From Pseudomonadota bacterium (GTDB lineage Bacteria > Pseudomonadota > Alphaproteobacteria > Rhizobiales > Hyphomicrobiaceae), in the NCBI GenBank assembly GCA_023428365.1, contig JAEYYQ010000591.1:1-6501 (forward strand): a stretch of 6,501 nt of DNA. The letters run 5' to 3'. Below, in pieces: positions 1-6,019 of this stretch. A model generated the notes under the pieces. The model was not told where the DNA came from, ran no database searches, and saw only the letters and a program-made list of their open reading frames with translations. Position numbers and translations under genes: made by a program. How positions within the stretch are numbered: the stretch's first letter is position 1; each line of letters begins with the position of its first letter.

Positions 1-102
1 CGCTATCTGACCAAAAGCATCCGCGATACGTTCAATCTTCCCGGTGTGCCCATCCGCTTCATCCTGCGGAAAGGCGACAATCCGTATGCGGACCGCCGCT
101 AA
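1..102 (+). CDS. der: Ribosome-assembly GTPase Der (EngA), C-terminal fragment
   Basis: Only the last 33 codons and the TAA stop are inside the window; the gene begins to the left. The visible residues, including [20 protein letters not shown], match the end of the C-terminal KH-like domain of Der, where a phe/asp-leu-pro-gly-val-pro-ile-arg segment is followed by a basic strand and an asn-pro-tyr ending. Der is an essential cytoplasmic protein with two tandem GTPase domains that acts in maturation of the 50S ribosomal subunit. The G domains are outside the window, so the call rests on the tail alone. The next gene lies on the opposite strand and stops 18 bases downstream, and I see no intrinsic terminator in that gap. 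Confidence 0.85.
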   Translation, partial: RYLTKSIRDTFNLPGVPIRFILRKGDNPYADRR

Positions 103-120
103 GCCGGCAGCAGTTGCACT

Positions 121-2061
121 TCAAGCTTCTTGCGCATCCAAGGCCGCTGCCGGGGTTTCTGCGCTCGTTTCGGCTGCGAGTGGCAGTTGCGCGGCTGCGA
201 CGAGTGCCGCGACGGTGGCGCGCAGACTGGGCATCCGCTTGACATTGGCGACATCGTCGCCCGCTGCTGCGCCTCGTTCCACAATTCCCCATGTCCCGAT
301 CCAGATCGGCAGATCCGGTTGTCGGCGACGCATTCGTCGGATCAGAAATCGCTCATAGGCTTCTGACGGTGCGCTATCGAGATTAGAGAGGACCGCGACG
401 CGTGCGGATTCAAGGTCGAGATTGGTCATCGCGGTCGGCGTAAGGGCTTGTGCCTCGAGAAGCTGGACGCCGATACCGTGCTTGCGCACCAGATGCGCCA
501 GGATGCCCGCGGCGGCATGCTCCAGAGGATTGCGCATCGCGATGCTGAGAACGGGAGCCTCGCCGCGCCAATCCTCCTTGAGAGTCTCCGGAGTTAAAAC
601 GGGCGGATCCGGCTCTGCCTCATCAGGATCATTTTTTTTATCATCTTTTTTCTTCGCGGAGCCGAGGTCGTAATCGTCCAGTTCGTCAATGAGCTCGGCA
701 ATCATTTCCTGCATCTCATTCATGCGGTCCGGTGTGAAACGACCGCGTTTTGCATCCGCTTGCGCCAGAACGAGCGCGGGCACGGCGACAACGTCGAAAT
801 AATTGATCAGCGTGTCCTTCTTCAGAAACTTCTCTGCGTCGAAGGTAATCTCGTCGATGTCGCCCGCCAGCAGACGCTGGTAGAATCTCTGCGATGGCGT
901 CAGGGCCGGCTGATCGCCGAGCATGACGTAAAGGAAATTCAGCTGCGGAACGTGCCTGCCGAGTACGATCAGACATACGGTGAGGGGAATTGCGAGTAGG
1001 AGCCCGATTGGTCCCCACAACCAAGTCCAGAATGAAGCGGAAGCAATGACGGCAAGCGGCGTGAGGCCGGTCGATGTGCCGAGCAGCCATGGCTCTAGAA
1101 TCTGCCCCATCGTAAATTCGCCGATGACGTAGACTGCCAGAGTGATGGCAAACATCGACCAGCCGGGATCGACAGCGGCCGCAAGCAGCACCGGAAACAA
1201 TGCTGCGATCACCGAGCCGATGTAGGGGACGTATCGCATCAATCCGGCGAGAATCCCCCACAGGATCGGATTGGGAATGCCGATGACCCAGAGCGCGACG
1301 CCCATCGCCGCGCCATAGATAATGTTCATCACCGTGAGTGTCAGGAACAGGCGGCTCAGCCGCTCCGCCGCGTCGGTCATCGCGGTTGTGGTGCGCTCGA
1401 AGTCATCGCCACCGAAAAGCCGGATGAAGCGATCGCGCAAGTCCTCGCGCTGCATGAGAATGAAGCCGACCAGAAGCACGACAAGGCCCATTCGCGCCAG
1501 CGGCTCCAGCATTGGCGAAATCAGATTGTGGTAGTACTCGAGCGGTTTCGGCGGCGGGTTATGGATCTCGACCGGGATAGGCTTGGATTCAGTTTCGGAT
1601 GACCGCTCGCTCGGTGTGGTCTGTTTGTCTGGCTGTTTACGTTCAAGCTCGCGGCTCAGCCCCTCCAGCGCTTCGGCGGCCCGCTCGATGACGCCTGCCG
1701 GCGCCCCGGGCGGTCCTTGAAGTCCCTGGATTTTCGACCGGAGCGTCACTTCGTAGCGCGGCAGCTCCGCCGCCAGTTCGGCCAACTGGCGTCCCATGAT
1801 GGTGCCCAGCGTCGCGATGACCGTGAACGCCAAAACGACGACAAGCAGTACGGCGGGAGCGCGCGGCACCCGAAAGCGGCGTAACGCAACGACAATCGGA
1901 CTGAGCGCAAAGCTCAAGAGGACGGCGAGAGCCAGCGGAATGAACATCTCGCGGCCGAAATACAGCGCGCCGATCACAAAGGCGGCGACCGCGATCGTAG
2001 CGGTCGGGTTGGGTGCGGCAGGTTGGGGTGACGTGGGCTCCTGAACGATCCTCATCTTCAC
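121..2061 (-). CDS. AI-2E/PerM-family membrane transporter with C-terminal soluble extension
   Basis: This is a multi-pass inner-membrane protein of the AI-2E transporter family (PF01594: TqsA, PerM, YhhT and relatives). Family members export small molecules or act as ion antiporters; the substrate here cannot be told. Numbering from the GTG at 2061 gives 646 residues. Hydrophobic segments lie near 22-55, 68-90, 189-204, 238-296, 302-325 and 336-368. The family signature region is clear in the NPILWGILAGLMRYVPYIGS and FTMGQILEPWLLG stretches. A hydrophilic loop (about 115-180) follows the third segment. After the last membrane segment come a helical region (about 390-465), a Lys/Asp-rich linker (about 470-486) and a compact alpha/beta domain (about 501-594), making the protein much longer than the usual 340-400 residues. 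The frame is open up to an ATG at 2109, giving 662 residues. The GTG is preferred because a GGAGG sits 10 bases upstream of it; an ATG at 2055 is a third option. Membrane family is confident; start and substrate are not. Confidence 0.85.
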   Translation of the reverse strand: MKMRIVQEPTSPQPAAPNPTATIAVAAFVIGALYFGREMFIPLALAVLLSFALSPIVVALRRFRVPRAPAVLLVVVLAFTVIATLGTIMGRQLAELAAELPRYEVTLRSKIQGLQGPPGAPAGVIERAAEALEGLSRELERKQPDKQTTPSERSSETESKPIPVEIHNPPPKPLEYYHNLISPMLEPLARMGLVVLLVGFILMQREDLRDRFIRLFGGDDFERTTTAMTDAAERLSRLFLTLTVMNIIYGAAMGVALWVIGIPNPILWGILAGLMRYVPYIGSVIAALFPVLLAAAVDPGWSMFAITLAVYVIGEFTMGQILEPWLLGTSTGLTPLAVIASASFWTWLWGPIGLLLAIPLTVCLIVLGRHVPQLNFLYVMLGDQPALTPSQRFYQRLLAGDIDEITFDAEKFLKKDTLINYFDVVAVPALVLAQADAKRGRFTPDRMNEMQEMIAELIDELDDYDLGSAKKKDDKKNDPDEAEPDPPVLTPETLKEDWRGEAPVLSIAMRNPLEHAAAGILAHLVRKHGIGVQLLEAQALTPTAMTNLDLESARVAVLSNLDSAPSEAYERFLIRRMRRRQPDLPIWIGTWGIVERGAAAGDDVANVKRMPSLRATVAALVAAAQLPLAAETSAETPAAALDAQEA

Positions 2062-2100
2062 GCGCAGGCTCCCTCCCTCACGTCGGTAATGCTTCGATAA

Positions 2101-2125
2101 GGAACGCATTTAGCGGCCAAGCGTT
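2101..2125 (+). promoter_or_regulatory. Candidate EcfG-dependent promoter, rightward (left-hand copy)
   Basis: An exact GGAAC at 2101-2105 is followed by 16 bases and CGTT at 2122-2125, the consensus for the alphaproteobacterial general-stress sigma factor EcfG. Transcription would start near 2131-2134 and run rightward, antisense to the predicted small RNA. The -35 element overlaps the extreme ATG of the transporter frame, which is a mild argument for the shorter transporter start. No clear product follows it, so it is the least certain of the three. Confidence 0.45.
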
Positions 2126-2204
2126 TCCCTCGCTGGACAATTAAAGCGAGCAGTCAAGACGAAAGGCCGGAATCCGTGGCTGTTACGGGGAAATCCCTAG
2201 CTAG

Positions 2205-2239
2205 AAAAAAGGACCGCGACCATAGGTATAGCCGCGGTC
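2205..2239 (-). terminator. Intrinsic (Rho-independent) terminator, leftward
   Basis: On the minus strand, GACCGCG (2239-2233) pairs perfectly with CGCGGTC (2218-2212) across a 14-base loop. The stem is followed by one C and a run of six T (2210-2205). The loop can form a further ACC/GGT pairing. There is no T-run on the plus-strand side, so it works leftward only. It would end the predicted small RNA and insulate the transporter gene from it. Confidence 0.8.
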
Positions 2240-2278
2240 TCAGTAAATGGACGACTTTGCGTCCACGTCTAGGGGCAC
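2205..2278 (-). ncRNA. Predicted stress-induced small RNA (about 74 nt)
   Basis: On the minus strand an exact EcfG promoter is followed at once by a compact structured segment and an intrinsic terminator. The start is predicted near 2278, about 7 bases past the -10 element. The transcript would begin with an unpaired C-rich 5' end (GTGCCCCTAGACG). Next is a perfect 6-bp hairpin with a 6-base loop (TGGACG/CGTCCA, 2248-2265). Last comes a 7-bp GC-rich terminator stem followed by six U. Size, promoter class and layout resemble sigma-dependent stress small RNAs such as Caulobacter GsrN, which is controlled by SigT, the EcfG-type factor there. I do not claim sequence homology. A 12-codon GTG frame (VPLDVDAKSSIY) fits inside the transcript but has no ribosome binding site. 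Promoter and terminator are seen; the RNA itself is inferred. Confidence 0.55.
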
Positions 2279-2284
2279 AAACCA

Positions 2285-2309
2285 AACGCGTACAAAGCGA
2301 AAACGTTCC
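2285..2309 (-). promoter_or_regulatory. Candidate EcfG-dependent promoter for the small RNA
   Basis: Reading leftward, GGAAC (2309-2305) is followed by 16 bases and CGTT (2288-2285), an exact EcfG consensus with allowed spacing. The predicted start near 2278 leaves only about 74 bases before the terminator. The -35 is one arm of a perfect inverted repeat, CGTTCC-N9-GGAACG (2304-2324). Confidence 0.65.
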
Positions 2310-2384
2310 GTCCCTATGGGAACGGTTGTTAACGTCGAGCCTCAATGCCCGCCAGATCGTGTTCGCACGTGCAGTAAAGCGTCG

Positions 2385-2410
2385 GGAACCTTTGGACCAT
2401 GCCTCGCGTT
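2385..2410 (+). promoter_or_regulatory. Candidate EcfG-dependent promoter for the histidine kinase
   Basis: GGAAC (2385-2389), 17 bases, then CGTT (2407-2410) is an exact EcfG-type promoter pointing at the kinase gene. The predicted start is near 2416-2419, giving a leader of about 315 bases. It is divergent from the small-RNA promoter, with 75 bases between the two -35 elements. A strong AAGGAGG (2421-2427) lies right at the predicted 5' end of this transcript. Confidence 0.65.
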
Positions 2411-2734
2411 TAGGGCGGATAAGGAGGGCTAAAGGCCTGTGACTGTTCACCCAAAATCGAGCGAAGGTAATGCGTCTGGCACTGTTTGCGTCAGCGAGGA
2501 ATGTTTGAGCGCGTGGAATGCAGTCTCGTCTGTCGCGCCGAGAGGTTGGCAGCCTAACCCGGTCATTTCTCCGGAATCGGCCGCCATGTGCGAAACCGAC
2601 TACAAATCGTTTCCTCAACGGCTACCGCTGCTGCGGGATCGCAGGGTTGAGTACCGTATGCATTTTTCGACGGGATGGGAAAGAGGCCGCCACGGTTAGG
2701 TGATGGAATCCGGGGCGACTCTTGAGAGGGGGAA

Positions 2735-5194
2735 ATGACCTATATACCTGTGGTGGATCGCGGGCCAGCCACCGGAGCGCGTCGACGGAAGCTTCGCGCG
2801 TGGACCGTGGCAGAATACCTGACCGCCTTCGGGATTGCTATAATTGCGCCGATTCTCGCGTTTGCGGGCCTCCTCCTTCATCACTACAGCACGATCGAAC
2901 ATGCGCAGCTTGAACAGCAGGTGCTGCAGGTTGTTCGTGCGCTGAAGGGCAACATCGATCGCGATCTGGGCGCCATGACCGGAACGCTGGAGGCCCTCGC
3001 GACGTCGCCTGCGTTGATAAAAGACGATTTCGCGCGGTTCCACGCGCACGCCGTTGCGGTGGCGGAGCTGCGGCCCCACCAGTTTATCATCCTATCGGAC
3101 ACCACCGGGCGACGCTTGGTGGATACCCGGATCCCATGGGGGCAACCGCTGTCTCTGGACCCGGACAGTGGCGCGAGGGCCAAGTTGCTGGAATCGCGCG
3201 ATGTCTATGTGTCGGACGTGAAGCCTGGAGGGAGCCATTTTACAGTCTCCATTCCGATCCGGCAGGCTGACCGGATTGTCTATCTCCTCAGTCTGTCGGT
3301 TCAGCCAAGCCGCCTTAGCGAGCTGGTGAGCGCGCCGAATCTGCCGGCCGGCTGGTCCGCGCGGATCTTCGACGGTCAAGGTCGCGCGGTTGCAGGCTCG
3401 CAGGCGAGTTCGGAGATGAACTGGTCGGCCGTATCCGTTGCGCAGGCGTCCTCGAATTCCGCTGACGATGAGCGGGTCATTCAATCGACGGATAAGCTCG
3501 GTGAGGATGAGTTGGTTGCCGTTGCCCAGACGGCGCTGGCTAATTGGGTGGTTGCGGTCGCCGTCGATCCGGATCTGGCGCAATCCTCATTCTGGTCGTG
3601 GCGCATGTTTGCTGCAGGCGGCTTGTCGCTGCTCGCCCTCTCAGGTCTGTTCGCTGTTTACTTCGGACGCAAGTTGGCCAAACCAATCCGCGAAACGGCG
3701 TTGGCAGCATCAGCGTTCGGCCGCGGAGAAACGGTGCCGCAGCTCGGGGTTGAATTGCAGGAAGTCAATGAAGTCCTGCACGCCTTGGAGGTGGCGTCGA
3801 AACAGCGTCTGCAGGCGGAGAATGAACTTCGAACCGCACACGAGCAGACGATGCTGGCGTTGTCCGCGACCGAGATGGGGACGTGGGAGCGTGACATTGC
3901 CGCGAACCACGTCAAATGGTCGGAAGCCATGTATCGCATCTTCGGCCGGACGCACGAGCAGTTCTCGGGCTACCCCGATGAAGTGCTGAGCTTCGTGCAT
4001 CCTGAAGATCGTGCGCGTTTCCGGGAAGTCTACGACGACGCGATCAAAGGCCCTGCCGACACGTTCGAGCACGAGGCCAGGATCATGTTGCCGTCCGGGG
4101 AAGTCCGATGGGTTTACCGGCGCGCGTTTGTGCGGCGAAAGGCTGGTGGTCAGGCTGTATCGGTGCTGGGTGTCGCAATTGACATCACAGAACGTAAGGA
4201 AGCCGAAAATGCCAACGCCGAGCTTGCCGCGATCGTCGCGTCATCGAGCGAGGCGATCCTGAGTGTCTCTCTTGATGGCACCATCGCGACGTGGAATGCA
4301 GGCGCCAGGCAAATGTTCGGCATGGAGCCCGACGATGCGATTGGCACGTCGATGAAAGATCTGTTGCTGGACGATCGGCATGCGGATTGGAAGCGCCTTC
4401 AGGATGCCATGCGCGCCGGCGGAACGATCCGGTTCGACTCGGTTTGCGAAGGCTTGAGTCAGCGTCCGGTCGAAGTGTCGATCACGGCAAGCCCCGTGCA
4501 TGGCGTATCTCGCGCCATCGATCGCTACTCGGTGACGATCCGGGATGTTTCCGAGCTCAAGGAGCATGATCGGCATCTGGCCGGTGTCATGCGCGAGCTG
4601 ACCCATCGGTCGAAAAACCTACTCGCTGTCATCCAAGCCATGGCGCGGCAGACCGCGTTGCGTAGCGATAGTCTGGTCGACTTCGAAGCTCGCTTCTCAG
4701 GCCGTCTGCAGTGTCTGTCACGCTCGCACGAACTGCTGATCAGCCACGACTGGGAAGGTGCCACATTGAGCGACCTGGTGGCTGTCCAGAGAAGCTCGTT
4801 CGGACCACGCCATAGCCGGATCCGCGCATCCGGGCCGGATGTGTTCCTGCCACCCGCTGCGATCCTTAACATCGGTCTGGCACTGCATGAACTGGCAAGC
4901 AACGCTGAGCGGCATGGAGCACTTTCGGTGCCAACAGGCCGGGTTGATCTCACCTGGAAGACGGATGTCTCGCGCGGCAGTTCACCTAAACTGACGATCG
5001 TATGGCGGGAGATCGGGCGTCAATCTGCCGGCGATCTGCTGCACAAGGGCTTCGGTCGCGACATCCTGGAGCACGTCACACCGACGGCGCTCGGCGGAAG
5101 CGTAGTCCTGAAGTCAATTCCAGATGGGCTGATGTGGTCGCTCGAAATTCCCTACGACCGCTTTGCGCGCACCCGTCGCCAGATCGTGGCTTAG
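2735..5194 (+). CDS. Membrane-bound PAS-domain sensor histidine kinase, HWE family
   Basis: 819 residues. A short cytoplasmic N-terminus is followed by a membrane helix (about 30-50), a periplasmic sensor domain of about 235 residues with a Cache-like look (about 51-285), and a second helix (about 291-311). Then come a HAMP-like/coiled-coil linker (about 312-372), a PAS_3-type domain (about 373-490, ending in the typical DITERKEAE), a second PAS domain (about 491-608), and the kinase core. The H-box is ELTHRSKNLLAVIQAMARQT with His624 as the likely phosphoacceptor. The ATP-binding domain has the HWE-type N-box HELASNAERHGALS (His718, Asn723), the diagnostic Trp-x-Glu as WRE at 757-759, and a KGFGRDIL G-box. 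HWE and related HisKA_2 kinases commonly phosphorylate PhyR, the switch of the alphaproteobacterial general stress response; an EcfG-type promoter upstream fits that role, but no response regulator is encoded here. A GAGAGGGGG ribosome site just before the ATG supports the start. The signal sensed is unknown. Confidence 0.9.
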   Translation: MTYIPVVDRGPATGARRRKLRAWTVAEYLTAFGIAIIAPILAFAGLLLHHYSTIEHAQLEQQVLQVVRALKGNIDRDLGAMTGTLEALATSPALIKDDFARFHAHAVAVAELRPHQFIILSDTTGRRLVDTRIPWGQPLSLDPDSGARAKLLESRDVYVSDVKPGGSHFTVSIPIRQADRIVYLLSLSVQPSRLSELVSAPNLPAGWSARIFDGQGRAVAGSQASSEMNWSAVSVAQASSNSADDERVIQSTDKLGEDELVAVAQTALANWVVAVAVDPDLAQSSFWSWRMFAAGGLSLLALSGLFAVYFGRKLAKPIRETALAASAFGRGETVPQLGVELQEVNEVLHALEVASKQRLQAENELRTAHEQTMLALSATEMGTWERDIAANHVKWSEAMYRIFGRTHEQFSGYPDEVLSFVHPEDRARFREVYDDAIKGPADTFEHEARIMLPSGEVRWVYRRAFVRRKAGGQAVSVLGVAIDITERKEAENANAELAAIVASSSEAILSVSLDGTIATWNAGARQMFGMEPDDAIGTSMKDLLLDDRHADWKRLQDAMRAGGTIRFDSVCEGLSQRPVEVSITASPVHGVSRAIDRYSVTIRDVSELKEHDRHLAGVMRELTHRSKNLLAVIQAMARQTALRSDSLVDFEARFSGRLQCLSRSHELLISHDWEGATLSDLVAVQRSSFGPRHSRIRASGPDVFLPPAAILNIGLALHELASNAERHGALSVPTGRVDLTWKTDVSRGSSPKLTIVWREIGRQSAGDLLHKGFGRDILEHVTPTALGGSVVLKSIPDGLMWSLEIPYDRFARTRRQIVA

Positions 5195-5823
5195 GAGTTT
5201 CCAGACTTTTGCTGCTTGTTCCGCGCGGCTTCGATGGCCGGCAGCATTTGCTTCTCGAGTGTTTCCAGCGAAATCGGACCGACGTGCTTATAAACGATGC
5301 GGCCGGCGCCATCGACGACGAACGTTTGCGGCATGCCGTACACGCCCCACTCGATCGCGGCCCGCCCGTTGCTGTCGACGCCGACGGCTGTGAACGGATT
5401 GCCGTAACGTCCGAGGAAGCGGCGCGCTGCCGGCGCCTGGTCTTTGTAGTTGATGCCGAACAGATTGATGTCCGTCCGCCGCTTCAGTTCAACGAGAACG
5501 GGATGTTCCTGGACGCAGGGGACACACCACGAGGCCCATAAATTCACGACCGAGACACGGCCGCGCGCGAGGTCGCCGGGTGTCAGACCTTGAACAGGTT
5601 GGCCGTTGTTGACCAAATTGGGCACGGGATCGAGTGTCAGCTGCGGGGCGGGTTTGCCGATCAGTGCTGACGGCAGGCGCGAGGGATCTCCGCTTTGCAG
5701 TGCGTAGTAGAACATTGCCGCGAGCGCTGAGAAGATGATCAAAGGCGCGGCCAGCCACCGCGATGTCTTGCGTCGCGGCGCAGTTGGTTGTGGTGATGCG
5801 CGGTCCTGACCTGGCATCGACAT
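5191..5823 (-). CDS. ccmG: Cytochrome c biogenesis thiol:disulfide oxidoreductase CcmG (DsbE)
   Basis: A periplasmic, membrane-anchored thioredoxin-like protein that keeps the apocytochrome c CXXCH cysteines reduced for haem attachment. From the ATG at 5823 it has 210 residues. A basic N-terminus is followed by one membrane anchor (about 23-42), then a thioredoxin fold with the WCVPC active site (Cys100, Cys103) inside NLWASWCVPC. The family's acidic/aromatic middle stretch (INLFGINYKDQ) and the cis-proline loop GVYGMPQTFVVD (Pro165) are present. The frame stays open further upstream to 5925, but that part overlaps ccmD and has no domain. The ATG at 5823 lies one base after the ccmD stop, and a second ATG at 5817 is also possible; neither has an obvious ribosome site, suggesting translational coupling to ccmD. 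Its TAA stop shares bases with the TAG of the convergent kinase gene. Confidence 0.92.
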   Translation of the reverse strand: MSMPGQDRASPQPTAPRRKTSRWLAAPLIIFSALAAMFYYALQSGDPSRLPSALIGKPAPQLTLDPVPNLVNNGQPVQGLTPGDLARGRVSVVNLWASWCVPCVQEHPVLVELKRRTDINLFGINYKDQAPAARRFLGRYGNPFTAVGVDSNGRAAIEWGVYGMPQTFVVDGAGRIVYKHVGPISLETLEKQMLPAIEAARNKQQKSGNS

Positions 5824-5824
5824 A

Positions 5825-6016
5825 TCAAGCGGATTGCGAGGAATTGCGAGATGCGGGTGTCGCCGATCGGCGTCGTACGCCGCGCATTTCGAACTCGTCC
5901 AAACGCTGCTGTTGGCGGCGGCCATCCACGGTAAGCCAGCCGATCAGCCCGGCTAGAACCAGGGTCACGGCACCATAAGCGGCCCAGATGAACGTCGCGT
6001 GCGGTCCGAGATCCAT
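5825..6016 (-). CDS. ccmD: Haem exporter protein CcmD
   Basis: A 63-residue single-pass membrane protein of the Ccm (system I) pathway; CcmD helps release holo-CcmE from the CcmABC complex. The sequence has the family pattern: HATFIWAAYGAVTLVLAGLI as the start of the membrane helix (about 7-29), then a basic amphipathic tail with RRQQQRLDEFEMRGVRRRS. Its length is usual for CcmD. It begins 3 bases after the ccmC stop and ends 1 base before the ccmG start. A GGGAG about 8 bases upstream, inside the end of ccmC, supports the ATG. Position between ccmC and ccmG makes the call firm although such short proteins are poorly conserved. Confidence 0.9.
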   Translation of the reverse strand: MDLGPHATFIWAAYGAVTLVLAGLIGWLTVDGRRQQQRLDEFEMRGVRRRSATPASRNSSQSA

Positions 6017-6019
6017 GAT

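Larger units (their letters stand above)
2062..2734. other. Long intergenic regulatory region with three EcfG-type promoters
   Basis: No convincing protein gene occupies this stretch between the transporter and the kinase. It contains three exact GGAAC-N16/17-CGTT promoter matches, a two-hairpin segment ending in an intrinsic terminator (leftward strand), and a leader of about 315 bases in front of the kinase. The few open frames here are short, overlap each other and the terminator, and lack recognisable protein motifs. The base composition is visibly less GC-biased than in the flanking genes, as expected for non-coding DNA. Confidence 0.75.

Noticed and set aside
631..660. T-rich run in the transporter gene as a terminator or frameshift site
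   Set aside because: It simply encodes the Lys/Asp-rich linker (AAA/AAG codons on the minus strand), the frame is intact across it, and no adjacent GC-rich hairpin is seen.
2129..2157. Possible housekeeping promoter for the transporter (TTGACT at 2157-2152, minus strand)
   Set aside because: At 17-base spacing the -10 position reads AGCGAG, which is not a usable -10 element.
2176..2442. 88-codon GTG frame on the plus strand of the intergenic region
   Set aside because: It spans the terminator hairpin and two promoters, has a poor ribosome site and a composition typical of random translation.
2154..2618. 154-codon open frame on the minus strand of the intergenic region
   Set aside because: It runs through both the small-RNA promoter and the intrinsic terminator, is very Arg-rich like a chance frame in GC-rich DNA, and shows no domain.
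2270..2735. Base pairing between the small RNA's CCCCU and the AGGGG of the kinase ribosome site
   Set aside because: Only five consecutive pairs with mismatches on both sides; too short to support a target call without a genome-wide search.
5002..5541. 179-codon plus-strand frame
   Set aside because: It overlaps the kinase 3' end in another frame and lies antisense to ccmG; both of those have clear domains and this one has none.
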